A stretch of 64,000 nucleotides of DNA from Microbacterium sp. XT11 (GCF_001513675.1 NZ_CP013859.1:745081-809080), one strand, 5' to 3'. Shown: positions 45,379 through 55,248, counted from the stretch's first letter. Numbers and translations are program-made. Notes: generated by a model from the sequence alone, not told the origin.

Positions 45379-45384
45379 TAGACT
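45379..45384 (+). promoter_or_regulatory. -10 box candidate of the alpha/beta-hydrolase gene
   Basis: TAGACT at 45379-45384, about 44 bases before the ATG at 45428. The -35 region is not obvious. Confidence 0.35.
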
Positions 45385-45427
45385 CGGCACCACCCGAGAA
45401 CGCCACGCTCACGCGCGAGGAGACCTC

Positions 45428-46282
45428 ATGCCCTACACCGATTCCGCCGATGTGCGCCTGTACTACGAGGTGTTCGGCGACGACGACGCCCCGGTGCTCG
45501 TGCTGGTCTCGGGAGGCGGCGCACAGCTGCTGAGCTGGGACGAGGAGTTCATCCGGATGCTGACCGACGGCGGGCTGCGGGTCGTGCGATTCGACAACCG
45601 CGACACCGGGTACTCGCAGCGCTTCGGCGGCGAAGACTACCTGGACGGCGGGTACGGACTCGGCGACATGGCGGAGGACGTGCTGCGCGTGCTCGACGAC
45701 CTGGGCGTCGAACGCGCGCACGTCGCAGGTCATTCGATGGGCGGCATGATGGCGCAGATGCTCGCCATCGAGCATCCGGAGCGCGTGTCCAGCCTCGGAT
45801 TGCTGTCGACGATCCCCGGCCAGTCGCCTCGGTACGTGCTGCACGGCGAGCGGCCAGAGCTCTCCGAGAAGCCGGTGCGTGTCACGCGCGAGCAGGCCGT
45901 CGAGGCGGCAGCAGCCGCGGTCGCATCGACCGGGGGCCGCTACGACCCGCAGGTCGAGTGGCATCGCCGCGCCGCCAGGGAGGCCTACGACCGCGGCTAC
46001 TCGCCCGACGGCTACGCCAGGCAGTGGGCGGCGCTGCGGCGAGCGCCCGAGCGCCTCGAAGCGCTGCGATCGGTGACCGTGCCCACCCTGGTGTTCCACG
46101 GCCGCGAGGACGACGTGCTGCACTGGGCGTCGGCCGTCGACATCGCCGAGGCGATCCCCGGCGCCGAGCTGCAGGTGCACGCCGACATGGGGCACCTCAT
46201 CCCGCACGAGCTGTGGCCCGATCTCGCCTCCGCCCTGCTGCGCACGGCGGCGCGCGGCGAGGAGTCACGCCTCGGCGCCTGA
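45428..46282 (+). CDS. Alpha/beta-hydrolase
   Basis: 284 residues from ATG 45428, preceded by GAGGAG. LYYEVFGDDDAPVLVLVSGGGAQLLSW, RFDNRDTGYSQR, nucleophile elbow GHSMGGMMAQ, VFHGREDDVLHW (acid) and DMGHLIPHELW (base His) form a full catalytic set. FDNRDTG is typical of the DhmA/carboxylesterase-like group near anthracycline esterases. It is divergent from the HMG-CoA reductase operon and 27 bases upstream of the GAF/PucR regulator, so it may share their regulation; a lactone or ester of the pathway acid is one possible substrate. Confidence 0.9.
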   Translation: MPYTDSADVRLYYEVFGDDDAPVLVLVSGGGAQLLSWDEEFIRMLTDGGLRVVRFDNRDTGYSQRFGGEDYLDGGYGLGDMAEDVLRVLDDLGVERAHVAGHSMGGMMAQMLAIEHPERVSSLGLLSTIPGQSPRYVLHGERPELSEKPVRVTREQAVEAAAAAVASTGGRYDPQVEWHRRAAREAYDRGYSPDGYARQWAALRRAPERLEALRSVTVPTLVFHGREDDVLHWASAVDIAEAIPGAELQVHADMGHLIPHELWPDLASALLRTAARGEESRLGA

Positions 46283-46309
46283 ACCGGACGAGTTGAGAGG
46301 GGCACGCGG

Positions 46310-48283
46310 ATGCTCGACACTGAAGTCGTGCGCCAGCCAGCGCCGCCACCGCCGCCGCCCGAAGGATCCCGGATGACCCTGCACCACGACGCCGTCCTGT
46401 CGCTGCTGGACGCGGCCTACGATCCGGAGCTCGTTGGTCCGACCGGGGTCAGCGACGCGCTCGCCCTGCTCGGTGCGACCGGGCAGGAGGGCGCCGCGAT
46501 CGCCGACCTGGTGGCGCGATCGCAGCGCGAGCTGTCTCGTCTGCGCAGGCGGGAGCACGAGCTGACGGCACTCTTCTCCAGCGCCCGCGAACTCGCCGAG
46601 CTGCGCGACAGCGACGCGGTGCTCGCCCGGCTCGTGCAGCGAGCACGCGAGATGATGGGGGTCGACCTCGCCTACCTCTCCGAGTTCGATCCCGACACCT
46701 CAGAGCTGCGCGTGCGCGAGACGAGCGGTTCGGTGAGCGCGTCGTTCCAGCGGCTGCGCGTGCCGCCCGGCCGCGGGCTCGCTAGCGTCGTCGTGGAGTC
46801 GCGCACCGCGCAGTGGGTCGCCGACTACACCGCCTACGCGGCCGAGCGGCACGACGCCGGCATCGACGACGCCGTCTCGGCCGAGGGCCTGGTCTCGCTG
46901 CTCGGTGTGCCGATGCTCAGCAGCGACGACGTGCTCGGCGTGTTGTTCGTCGGCAACCGCGAGGAGAAGAGCTTCTCACCCGATGAGGTGGCGCTGCTGT
47001 CGGCGCTGGCCGACCACGCCTCGGTGATCCTGCAGACGACGCAGACGCTGCGTGACCTGCGGATCTCGGAGGACGCGAGTCGTCGCACCCTGGAGAGCCT
47101 CACGGCGCACCTCGTCGAACGCGACAGGGCCAACACCGTGCATCAGGAGCTCGTGCAGGCGGTGCTCGCGGGAGGCGGCTTCGGTCCCGTCGCCGAGACT
47201 CTCGCCTCGGCTCTCGGCAGGGCCGTGGCTATCATCGACGCCGACGAGAACGTGATCGCCGCCGCCGGGCTCCCGCTCTCGCCAGGGATGCTCGCCCTCG
47301 ACGCGCCCGTGCGCGAGGCTCTCGCCGAGAGCCGCCGCCACGGCCACTGCGTGCCGGTGACCGGCCACGAGGTACGGGCCGTCGCGGCGCTCACGGCGGG
47401 AAGCCGGCACTTCGGCGCGCTGCTGCTGGGTGACGGTGACTTCGAGCTCGGAGCCGTCGACCTGCGCACGATCGAGAGGGCGGCTCAGGTGGGTGCTCTG
47501 CTCGAGCTGCAGCAGGAGGCGGCATCCGGGGCCGACCGCCGCGTGCGCAGCGAGCTGATCGCCGATCTGCTCGACGACGTGCCCGAGCGCAGGGCCGATG
47601 TCGAACGACGCGCGCGCCGCCTCGGCGTCGATCTCGACGGGCTCGACTCGCTGCTCCTGCTCTCGGTTCCGGGCGACCAGCAGGCGGCTGCCACACGCGC
47701 CCTGGTGCGGCTGCTCGACGACCGCGCCCTCATCGGCGAATACCGGGGCTTCGTGGTCGCCGCGTACTCCGCCCGGCGAGGCGAGGTCGACGCCGAGCAG
47801 CTGCGCGGCCAGGTCGCCGCCGCGCTCGCCGAGCCGGTCACGGCGGTGATCGCGCCACCGGCCAAGGATCCGCTGCCGGTGGCGTTCCAGGCCGCACGCC
47901 GCACCGCCCGCCTGCTGGCAGCGCTGGAGACGACCGGCCTCACGGCGCGCGTCGAGGACTTCCTCCCCTACTCCGCGGTGCTCGACACCGACGCGCAGGG
48001 GTTGTCGTCGTTCCTCCGCGCCACCGTCGGTCCCGTGCGCCGGTACGACGCGGAACGCAACACCGATCTGCTCGGCACGCTCCGGGCGTTCGTGCACCAC
48101 GGCGGCAGTCCCACGCGCACCGCGCGCGCCCTGAACTTCCACACCAACACCATCCTGCAGCGCCTCGACCGGCTCGATCAGATCCTCGGCGAGGAGTGGC
48201 GTGAGGAGGAGCGGATGTTCCGCATCGGCATCGCCGTGCGCCTCGACGAGCTGCGCGAGAAGCTGCTCGGCCCTGGCGACTGA
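46310..48283 (+). CDS. GAF-domain PucR/CdaR-type transcriptional regulator (paralogue)
   Basis: 657 residues from ATG 46310, after GAGAGGGG. The layout repeats that of the regulator at 17154: helical segment ELTALFSSARELAELRD, GAF domain (YLSEFDPD, SLLGVPMLSSDDVLGVLFVGNR), middle domain and C-terminal PucR helix-turn-helix with RTARALNFHTNTILQRLDRLDQIL. The N-terminus has a Pro run. Similar phrases at matching positions show common descent. Its place next to the HMG-CoA operon and hydrolase gene suggests it controls them. Confidence 0.9.
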   Translation: MLDTEVVRQPAPPPPPPEGSRMTLHHDAVLSLLDAAYDPELVGPTGVSDALALLGATGQEGAAIADLVARSQRELSRLRRREHELTALFSSARELAELRDSDAVLARLVQRAREMMGVDLAYLSEFDPDTSELRVRETSGSVSASFQRLRVPPGRGLASVVVESRTAQWVADYTAYAAERHDAGIDDAVSAEGLVSLLGVPMLSSDDVLGVLFVGNREEKSFSPDEVALLSALADHASVILQTTQTLRDLRISEDASRRTLESLTAHLVERDRANTVHQELVQAVLAGGGFGPVAETLASALGRAVAIIDADENVIAAAGLPLSPGMLALDAPVREALAESRRHGHCVPVTGHEVRAVAALTAGSRHFGALLLGDGDFELGAVDLRTIERAAQVGALLELQQEAASGADRRVRSELIADLLDDVPERRADVERRARRLGVDLDGLDSLLLLSVPGDQQAAATRALVRLLDDRALIGEYRGFVVAAYSARRGEVDAEQLRGQVAAALAEPVTAVIAPPAKDPLPVAFQAARRTARLLAALETTGLTARVEDFLPYSAVLDTDAQGLSSFLRATVGPVRRYDAERNTDLLGTLRAFVHHGGSPTRTARALNFHTNTILQRLDRLDQILGEEWREEERMFRIGIAVRLDELREKLLGPGD

Positions 48284-48342
48284 GCCGACGGTCGCGGGCC
48301 GGGGCCCATCGGGCGCGGGCCCGTCCTCCCGGGACCGGGACG

Positions 48343-48368
48343 GTCGACCCGGATCGGGACGGGTCGAC
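48343..48368. terminator. Hairpin between convergent regulator and ABC genes
   Basis: GTCGACCCG (48343-48351) pairs perfectly with CGGGTCGAC (48360-48368). It is followed by the end of the convergent ATPase gene. Further GC-rich repeats lie just upstream. Confidence 0.5.
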
Positions 48369-48376
48369 GACAGCCC

Positions 48377-49150
48377 TCAGGTGCGGTACAGCACCGGCAT
48401 CGACTCGATCAGGGTACGGGTGTACGGATGCTCTGGGGCGTTCATCACCTGCTCGCCCGTGCCCTCCTCCACCACCCTGCCCCGGTGCATCACCGCGACG
48501 CGGTGGGCGATGTGGTGCACCACCGAGAGGTTGTGCGTGATGAAGAGGTACGTCGTGCCGGTTTCGCGCTGCAGCTCCACGAGGAGGTTCAGCACCTGCG
48601 CCTGCACCGAGACGTCGAGGGCCGAGGTGGGCTCGTCGAGCACGACGAACTCGGGCTCCGCGGCCATGGCCCTGGCGATGGCGATGCGCTGGCGCTGTCC
48701 CCCCGAGAACTCGTGCGGGTAGCGGCCGGCCACGTCGCCGGTGAGGCCGACCCGATCCAACCAGTCGGCGATCCGTCGGCGGCGCTCCTTGGGCGCCACC
48801 CCCGCAGCGACCAGGGGCTCCGCGATCGATCGCGCCACGGTGAACCGCGGGTCGAGCGAGTCGTTCGGATCCTGGAAGACCATCTGCACGCGACGGCGAT
48901 GGCGGCGCAGGGCGCTGCCCCGCAACCCGGTCACGTCGGCGCCGTCGAACTCGATGGTGCCGAGGGTCGGTCGGCGCATGAGCAGGATGGCGCGGGCGAG
49001 GGTGCTCTTGCCCGATCCGGACTCCCCCACCAGGCCGAGCGTCTCGCCGCGCCGCACGCCGAGACTCACGTCGTCGAGCGCGGTCATGGCTCCCGCGCCG
49101 TGCCCGAACCTCTGGGTCACGCCGCGCACGCGCAGCACCTCGTCGGTCAT
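48377..49150 (-). CDS. Oligopeptide ABC transporter ATPase (DppF-like)
   Basis: 257 residues. Walker A GESGSGKS, VFQDPNDSLDPRFTVARSIAEPL, signature FSGGQRQR, Walker B FVVLDEPTSALD, and the Opp C-terminal extension APEHPYTRTLIESMPVLY. It is last in a five-gene dpp-type operon. The ATG overlaps the stop of the first ATPase gene. Confidence 0.95.
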   Translation of the reverse strand: MTDEVLRVRGVTQRFGHGAGAMTALDDVSLGVRRGETLGLVGESGSGKSTLARAILLMRRPTLGTIEFDGADVTGLRGSALRRHRRRVQMVFQDPNDSLDPRFTVARSIAEPLVAAGVAPKERRRRIADWLDRVGLTGDVAGRYPHEFSGGQRQRIAIARAMAAEPEFVVLDEPTSALDVSVQAQVLNLLVELQRETGTTYLFITHNLSVVHHIAHRVAVMHRGRVVEEGTGEQVMNAPEHPYTRTLIESMPVLYRT

Positions 49151-50049
49151 GACACCTCCTCCAGCACCGGCGGCACGTCTGCGAAGTCGTTGACGGCGGG
49201 GATCACGGCGAGCGGCGAGCGCACCGGAACGGACGGACGCGGGATGCTCTCGAGCAGCGCGCGCGTGTAGGGATGCCGCGGGTTCTCCAGCACGCGGCGG
49301 GCCGCCCCGGTCTCGACGATCCGTCCGCGGTACATGACCGCCACCCGTTCGCAGAGCTGGCCAATGACGCCGAGGTCGTGGCTGATGAAGAGCACGCCCA
49401 TCCCCGTCTCGTCACGCAGGCTCCGGATGAGCTCGAGGATCTGCGCCTGCACCGTCACGTCGAGCGCGGTGGTCGGCTCGTCGGCGACGAGCAGGTCGGG
49501 CCCGGCGGCCACGGCGATCGCGATCACCACGCGCTGCCGCTGTCCGCCGGAGAGCTGATGCGGGTAGTAGTCGAGCCGCTTCTCGGCATCCGGCATCCTC
49601 ACGAGTTCGAGGATCTCGAGCGCGCGCGCCCTCGCCCTCCTCTTGTCGGCCTTTCCGTGGATCCGCAGCACCTCGGCGATCTGCGCCCCGATGCGCATGC
49701 ACGGGTTCAGCGCCGACATCGGCTCCTGGAACACCATCGACGCCTTCGCGCCGCGCACCCGGCACCAATCGCGCTCGCGCGCGCCCAGCATGTCGACGCC
49801 CGCCACTTCCAGGCTCTCCGCCCTCACGGTGGCCGAGTCCGGCAGCAGCCCCATCATCGCCAGAGCGATGCTGGACTTGCCGCTGCCGGACTCGCCGATC
49901 ACCCCGACGATCTCGCCCCGGCGCACGCGCAGCGAGACGCCGGATACCGACGGCGCCGCCGCACCGTACGAGATGCTGAGCTCGTCGACGCGCAGCGCGT
50001 CCGCGCTGATCGCCGGATGCTCCGGCCGGAGGTCGGGGTGACCGGACAT
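49147..50049 (-). CDS. Oligopeptide ABC transporter ATPase (DppD-like)
   Basis: 300 residues from ATG 50049. Walker A GESGSGKS, VFQEPMSALNPCMRIGAQI, signature LSGGQRQR, Walker B LLVADEPTTALD and the extension NPRHPYTRALLESIPRP. It overlaps the stop of the binding-protein gene by one base (TGATG) and the following ATPase start by four. Confidence 0.95.
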   Translation of the reverse strand: MSGHPDLRPEHPAISADALRVDELSISYGAAAPSVSGVSLRVRRGEIVGVIGESGSGKSSIALAMMGLLPDSATVRAESLEVAGVDMLGARERDWCRVRGAKASMVFQEPMSALNPCMRIGAQIAEVLRIHGKADKRRARARALEILELVRMPDAEKRLDYYPHQLSGGQRQRVVIAIAVAAGPDLLVADEPTTALDVTVQAQILELIRSLRDETGMGVLFISHDLGVIGQLCERVAVMYRGRIVETGAARRVLENPRHPYTRALLESIPRPSVPVRSPLAVIPAVNDFADVPPVLEEVS

Positions 50050-51623
50050 CACTGCGAGAGCCAGGCGTGGTCGAGGGCGGACCGGGAGTAGAACGCGTCG
50101 CTCTCGTAGCCGTGCAGCTTGTCGGCGTCCCAGACCTCGAAGTACACGGGCACCGCGGCGGGCACGAACTCGAGCACCTGCTCCGCCGTCTCGGTGGCGA
50201 GCTGGTCGACGAGGTCGGCGTACTCCTCTGGCGAGGTGGCGGCCTTGGCCTGCGTCAGCAGCTCGCGCGCCTTGTCGGCGTCGGGGTTCCCGTCCCAGTG
50301 GTTGTACACGCCGCCTTCGAGCAGCACCGGCTCGAGATAGAACACCGCAGAGGCGCGAGGGCTGCCGGGGATGGCGACGAGGTCGGTCCACGATTCACCC
50401 GTGGTGAAGATCGGCGAGATCTCGGCGAGAGGGGTCGCCTTGAGGTTCAGCGTGATGCCCGCCTCAGCGAGCTGCTGCTGCATCATCTCGTACACCGGGT
50501 GGTGCGCAGCGGCGACGTCGCCCATGTAGCTGAGGGTGATCTCCGGGTTCGGCTGGCCCGCCTCCTTCAGCAGACGCTTGGCCTCGTCGACGTCGCGCGT
50601 GTAGTACGGCAGGTTCTCGGCATCCGGCGCGCCAGGGTCGCCGGCGGGTGGCACGAACGACACTCCGGCGTTGCCGAGCATCGCCGTGTCGACCAGCGCC
50701 TGGCGGTCGAGGGCGAGCGAGAACGCCCGCCGCACGTTCACGTCGGCGAGGGGGCCGGACTCGGGGTTGATGTAGATCGCCAGGTTCTGACGGAAGGCCG
50801 CGTCGCCCAGGGTGAAGCCGGAGCTCGCCGCCTGCTGGGCGAGGCTGCCGTCGATGAACGACGCCGCCTGCACGCTGCCCTGCTGCACGGCGGCCAGAAG
50901 CGTGTTCTCGTCGGGGTACAGCTCGAACACGATCTTGTCGAGGTACGGCTCCTCGCCCCAGTAGTTCTCGTTCTTCTCCATCGTGATCGAGACACCCTGC
51001 TTCCACTCCGTCACCTGGTAGGCCCCGGTGCCGGCACTCGTGGTCTGGCGCTCCTCCTCGCTGGCGGTGCCGTACCCCTCCTCGCTCACGATGAAGAAGG
51101 TCTGCCGCGCCGACACCGCGTCGAGGAACGTGCCGTCCGGCTGGCTGAAGTGGAACGTGACCTCGTGGTCGCCCGTGGCCTCGACGCTCTCCATGCTGCT
51201 GAGATAGGTCGCGTTCGAGCCGCCGTCCTTGCGGGTCTCGAACGAGTACACGACGTCTCCGGCATCGAACGGCGAGCCGTCCGAGAACGTCACGTCGTCG
51301 CGCAGCTGGAACACCCAGGTCAGCTCGTCGGGCTGTTCCCACTCGGTGGCCAGAGCGGGCTGCACGGTGCCGTCGTCGTCGCGCGTGAGGAGGGTGTCGT
51401 AGGCGATCGAGTCGATGACCTCGGCGGCGATGGCCGAGGCGACCATCGGGTCGATGCCGCCGGCCGACGGCTCCGCCGGGACGCCCCACGTGAGGGTTCC
51501 GCCGGAGACCGGCTCACCGGCGTCGCCGGAACCTGTCCCGCCTCCGCTGCCGGACGAGCATCCGGCGATCGTCAGGGTGGCGACGGCGAGCGCCGCCGCC
51601 CCCGCCCAGTGTCGTCTGTTCAT
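50049..51623 (-). CDS. Oligopeptide-type substrate-binding lipoprotein (SBP_bac_5)
   Basis: 524 residues. Signal peptide with lipobox IAGC (C22) and a Gly/Ser-rich linker. Family-5 features: GGTLTWGVPAEPSAGGIDPM, YDTLLTRDDDGTVQPALATEWEQ, WVFQLRDDVTFSDGSPF, NENYWGEEPYLDKIVFELYPDENT and VRRAFSLALDRQALVD. It is only distantly like the binding protein at 29022, so the two importers have different ligands. Start ATG 51623 follows GAAGAGG. Confidence 0.94.
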   Translation of the reverse strand: MNRRHWAGAAALAVATLTIAGCSSGSGGGTGSGDAGEPVSGGTLTWGVPAEPSAGGIDPMVASAIAAEVIDSIAYDTLLTRDDDGTVQPALATEWEQPDELTWVFQLRDDVTFSDGSPFDAGDVVYSFETRKDGGSNATYLSSMESVEATGDHEVTFHFSQPDGTFLDAVSARQTFFIVSEEGYGTASEEERQTTSAGTGAYQVTEWKQGVSITMEKNENYWGEEPYLDKIVFELYPDENTLLAAVQQGSVQAASFIDGSLAQQAASSGFTLGDAAFRQNLAIYINPESGPLADVNVRRAFSLALDRQALVDTAMLGNAGVSFVPPAGDPGAPDAENLPYYTRDVDEAKRLLKEAGQPNPEITLSYMGDVAAAHHPVYEMMQQQLAEAGITLNLKATPLAEISPIFTTGESWTDLVAIPGSPRASAVFYLEPVLLEGGVYNHWDGNPDADKARELLTQAKAATSPEEYADLVDQLATETAEQVLEFVPAAVPVYFEVWDADKLHGYESDAFYSRSALDHAWLSQ

Positions 51624-52582
51624 GAGGGCCTCTTCTCCGTTCGGGTGTGCTGCGTGGATGTGGTGGTGCGGTCCGGATGCGCCGGGGCGCGGCGGGGCGA
51701 GCGCCGCCCCAGCGAGAAGGCTGGTTCGCGCCTCGGCGCGAGGTAGTCCTGCAGCCCGTCGGCGAGCAGGTTCCATGCGGCGGACAGCAGGATGATCACG
51801 AGCGACGGGAGGATGATGAGCAGCGGCTGCAGCTGCATGAACCGGGTGAACTCGCTGATCATGCGGCCCGCCGACGGCTCCGGGGCCTGCACGCCCTGCC
51901 CGAGGTAGCTCAGCGCCGCCTCGATGAGCACCACCTGCGACGCGACGGAGGCGAACTGCACGAAGAGGGGCGTCAGCACGTTCGGCAGCAGGTGCTCCAC
52001 GACGATCCGGGCGGGGCGCACTCCGCTCAGCGTCGCGGCGAGCACGAAGTCGCGCTCGCGCAGGGCGATGACCGGCGCGCGCATGACGCGTGCGAAGCCG
52101 GGAGCGTAGACGAGGCCGAGGGCGAGGATCAGCGGCCACGGACCGTTACCGATCACCACGCCGACGACGAGCGCGACGAGGATCGCGGGGAGGGCCAGCA
52201 CCGCGTCGACGACGCGCATGATGACGGCGTCGACCCATCCGCCGACGTACCCCGCGACGAGCCCGAAGAACGTGCCCACCATGGCACCGAGCAGCGCGGC
52301 GGCGCCCGAGATCAGCAGGCTGGTGCGGGCCGCCAGCGCGAGGCGCGTGAACGTGTCGCGACCCAGGTTGTCGGTGCCGAGCAGGTGGTCGATACCGGGA
52401 CCGAGAAGGGCGGGCCCGGATGCGCCGAAGGGGTCGTGCGGCGGCCACAGCGACATCCATCCCGCGGCGATCAGGATCACGGCGAGGATGCCGGCGCCGC
52501 TCCAGAACGACGGGCCGAGCCGGCGCCGTCGTGCGCGGGTGCCGACGACCTCGGCCAGGGCGAGTTCGCGTGTGACGGTCAT
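51620..52582 (-). CDS. Oligopeptide ABC transporter permease (DppC-like)
   Basis: 320 residues. LLGTDNLGRDTFTRLALAARTSLLIS, GGWVDAVIMRVVDAVLALPAILVAL, the EAA loop to VEHLLPNVLTPLFV, and YLGQGVQAPEPSAGRM are typical DppC. The last ~30 residues are a Ser/Arg/Pro/Thr-rich tail. It is separate here, unlike the permease-ATPase fusion at 26207. It overlaps both neighbours by four bases. Confidence 0.94.
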   Translation of the reverse strand: MTVTRELALAEVVGTRARRRRLGPSFWSGAGILAVILIAAGWMSLWPPHDPFGASGPALLGPGIDHLLGTDNLGRDTFTRLALAARTSLLISGAAALLGAMVGTFFGLVAGYVGGWVDAVIMRVVDAVLALPAILVALVVGVVIGNGPWPLILALGLVYAPGFARVMRAPVIALRERDFVLAATLSGVRPARIVVEHLLPNVLTPLFVQFASVASQVVLIEAALSYLGQGVQAPEPSAGRMISEFTRFMQLQPLLIILPSLVIILLSAAWNLLADGLQDYLAPRREPAFSLGRRSPRRAPAHPDRTTTSTQHTRTEKRPS

Positions 52583-53529
52583 CGCGTGTGCACTCTCACT
52601 CGGGGGTCGATCAGCGGATACAGCAGGTCGACGACCACGTTGATCACGACGTAGACCGCGCCGATCAGCAGGACGGTCGCCTGGATGATGGGATAGTCGG
52701 ACGAGCGGATGCCGGTGAGCAGCAGCGACCCCATGCCCGGCAGCGAGAAGACCGCCTCGATGACGACGGTTCCCCCGACGAGCGCGGCCAGCTCGATGCC
52801 GATCACCGTCGTGACGGGGATGAGGGCGTTGCGCAGCGCGTGCCGGACGACGAGCCGCCCAGGGGTCGCCCCCTTCGCCCTGGCGGTGCGGACGAAGTCC
52901 TGCCCGAGCGTGTCGAGCAGGGTGCCGCGGGTGTACCGGGCGACGATCGCGGCGAGCACGATGCCGATGAGCAGGGCGGGCAGGATCAGCACGCCGAATG
53001 CGCGCAGCGGATCGGATGCGGCGCCCGAATAGCCGACCAGCGGCAGCCGCAGCGTGAGCGAGTTGACGAGGATCAGCACCGTGCCGAGCACGAACGGCGG
53101 TGTCGCCAGCAGCACGAACGACAGACCTCGCACGACCTGGTCGGGCAGACGCCGCCACCGGGTCGCCGCGAGGACGCCGGCCGGGATGCCGATGAGTGTG
53201 CCGAACACCGTCGCCATGACGGCGAGCGTGAGACTGAGCGGCAGCCGCGTCGCGATCAGCGTGGAGACCTCGCCCGGCACGGTGATCGCGCGGCCGAAGT
53301 CGCCCTGCACCACGCCGAGCAGCCACACGAAGTACTGGGTGATCCACGGCTGGTCGAGGCCGAGCTCGGTCCGAAGGGCGGCGAGCTTCTCGGGGTCGGG
53401 GTTGGCGGGGTCCGCGAAGGCGGCGAGCGGGTCTCCCGGGATGATCCGCACCATCGAGAACACGATGACCGACAGCACGAAGAGCACGAACAGCGACGAC
53501 AGCAGCCGATGAAGGATGTACCGGATCAT
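52579..53529 (-). CDS. Oligopeptide ABC transporter permease (DppB-like)
   Basis: 316 residues. MIRYILHRLLSSLFVLFVLSVIVFSMVRIIPGDPL, LGLDQPWITQYFVWLLGVVQGDFG, the EAA loop RAKGATPGRLVVRHALRNALIP, and IEAVFSLPGMGSLLLTGIRSSDYPIIQ are standard DppB. It is the first gene of the dpp-type operon. Confidence 0.95.
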   Translation of the reverse strand: MIRYILHRLLSSLFVLFVLSVIVFSMVRIIPGDPLAAFADPANPDPEKLAALRTELGLDQPWITQYFVWLLGVVQGDFGRAITVPGEVSTLIATRLPLSLTLAVMATVFGTLIGIPAGVLAATRWRRLPDQVVRGLSFVLLATPPFVLGTVLILVNSLTLRLPLVGYSGAASDPLRAFGVLILPALLIGIVLAAIVARYTRGTLLDTLGQDFVRTARAKGATPGRLVVRHALRNALIPVTTVIGIELAALVGGTVVIEAVFSLPGMGSLLLTGIRSSDYPIIQATVLLIGAVYVVINVVVDLLYPLIDPRVRVHTR

Positions 53530-53547
53530 CGCATCGCCCTCCTGACC

Positions 53548-53578
53548 GCTCGGCGGTCGCTCTCGCTGGCCGCCGAGC
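53548..53578. promoter_or_regulatory. Inverted repeat in the leader of the dpp-type operon
   Basis: GCTCGGCGG (53548-53556) is perfectly inverted at 53570-53578. It lies 19 bases upstream of the dppB start, between the start and a -10-like TAGCGT on the minus strand (53631-53626). It could be an operator or an RNA hairpin. The 202 bases between dppB and the flavoenzyme gene hold no gene. Confidence 0.4.
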
Positions 53579-53731
53579 GACCGCGGGGTCGCCCAGCGAA
53601 GGGTGTCGTCGATGACATGGCGGTCACGCTACCCAGCCGCTCACGGCGCCTGTACGGTGCGGCATCCCATGAGAACGGTCGCACGGTGGGTGAATCGTCC
53701 ATGGCAGGGCGTCCGCTGCCCGGCATCCGGT

Positions 53732-54859
53732 TCAGACCGCCATCGACGCGGCGGCCGAGAACTCGCGCAGATCGTCGGTCGACTCGCCGTCGAGGGCGAG
53801 CTCGGCGAGCACGCGCCCGAGAGCGGGCGTGAACTTGAAGCCGTGCCCGGCCGCGAGGCCCACGATGATGTCGGGGTGCTGAGGCAGCGCGCTGAGCACG
53901 AAGCGACGATCCTTCGTGAGCGCGTACTGGCACGTGACGGTGCGAAGCTCCGATCCCGAGCCCGGGATCAGCTCGTGCATGAATCCGGCGAGCTCCGCGG
54001 TGAGCTCCGCGGAAGGCTCGAACGTCCGCTCCGCCGGAGTCATCCGGTTCTCCGACACGTCGCGCGCGGCCTTGATGGTCGGCTCGCCGTACGTGGGGAA
54101 GCCGTAGAAGCAGCGGTCGTCCTCCCAGATCCAGACCGGGAACTCCGCGCGGTCGTAGCGCTCCGGCTCGACGGGACGGAAGTAACTGACCTGCTCCTGC
54201 ATGATGTCGAGCGGGATCGTGGCGCCGAGCGGATCGAGCAGCTCGTTCGTCCAGGCATCCGCAGTGAGCACCACCTTGCGCGCGCGGACGTCGCCGTTCG
54301 CGGTGTGCACGATGACGCCGTCACCGTCGGGCACGAGGCTCTCCACAGGCGTGCGATCGCGGATGTCGGCGCCGAACGCCCTCGCACGCATCTGCAGCGT
54401 CGCGACGGTGCGGGCGGCATGGGCGATGCCGGTGTCGGCCGTGTAGACGGTCTCGACGCCGTCGGGCACGCGGAACTGCGGCCAGCGGGCCTGCACCTCG
54501 GCGGGTGAGAGGAGTTCGTGGGGCACACCGCATTCCGTGAGCGCGGCGGTGAAGTCGGATGCCGCGTAGGGGCCGTCGATCGGCAGGAAGATCACGCCGC
54601 CGGTGATGGTGAGCAGGCGCTCGCCCGATTCGCGCTCGAGGTCGGCCCAATCGCTGTAGGCCGACTGGGCGAGCCGCACGTACGCACTGGATCCGTACGA
54701 CGTGCGGACGATGCGCGAGGTGTCGTGCGAGGCGCCGCGCACGTGGCCGAGCTCGTACTGCTCGAACGCGACGACCTTCGCGCCTCGCCGGGCCAGGTGG
54801 TACGCGGAGGCGCTGCCCAGCGCCCCCATGCCGACGACTGCGACCTCGAACGACTCCAT
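53732..54859 (-). CDS. Sarcosine oxidase/N-methyltryptophan oxidase-like flavoenzyme
   Basis: 375 residues. The FAD-binding motif is VAVVGMGALGSASAYHLARRG, followed by GASHDTSRIVRTSYGSSAYVRLA; the C-terminal block holds TCQYALTKDRRFVLSALPQHPDI and GLAAGHGFKFTPALG. C310 is in the position of the cysteine that carries FAD covalently in monomeric sarcosine oxidase. The enzyme would oxidise an N-methyl or secondary amine to an imine with release of hydrogen peroxide. It is divergent from a GntR gene and downstream, on the same strand, of no other gene; the dpp operon follows. Confidence 0.92.
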   Translation of the reverse strand: MESFEVAVVGMGALGSASAYHLARRGAKVVAFEQYELGHVRGASHDTSRIVRTSYGSSAYVRLAQSAYSDWADLERESGERLLTITGGVIFLPIDGPYAASDFTAALTECGVPHELLSPAEVQARWPQFRVPDGVETVYTADTGIAHAARTVATLQMRARAFGADIRDRTPVESLVPDGDGVIVHTANGDVRARKVVLTADAWTNELLDPLGATIPLDIMQEQVSYFRPVEPERYDRAEFPVWIWEDDRCFYGFPTYGEPTIKAARDVSENRMTPAERTFEPSAELTAELAGFMHELIPGSGSELRTVTCQYALTKDRRFVLSALPQHPDIIVGLAAGHGFKFTPALGRVLAELALDGESTDDLREFSAAASMAV

Positions 54860-55248
54860 GATGCTCCGTCTCCCGCGGGGCCGGTGCGCATCACCGGCCG
54901 TCGTCAGTCAGTGTGGGCGTCGACGGGAGAGCGGCGGAATGTGGCGAGAGTCCACAGTGCGGGCGGATGACTGTGCCGAAAGCACCCCGTGCGGCGCGCG
55001 ATCACGCGGGGCGGCGGCGCGGAGTCGGAGGACCGGTGGCGCGGAGAGTGGGCGGCGCTGTGAGCCGGAGCGGAGCGGATCGCGGAATCACACGGCGCGG
55101 CGGCAGGTCAAGCCGGGCCCGGATCCCGAGTGCCAAGGCCCGGCTTGAACAGCCGAGGCACGCCTCCCCATCCGAGCCTGACCCCCACGGCTGCCGGCCC
55201 CCACACCGGAGCACCCATTCAGCCTACCCAGCCGGTGCTCTGCGGTAT
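54860..55248. other. Non-coding stretch between divergent genes
   Basis: Between the flavoenzyme start and the tandem repeat I see no reading frame with plausible codon use and no RNA gene. It is GC- and purine-rich, with repeated GGCGCGGAG-like words near 55010-55060 that I could not turn into a defined element. Confidence 0.4.
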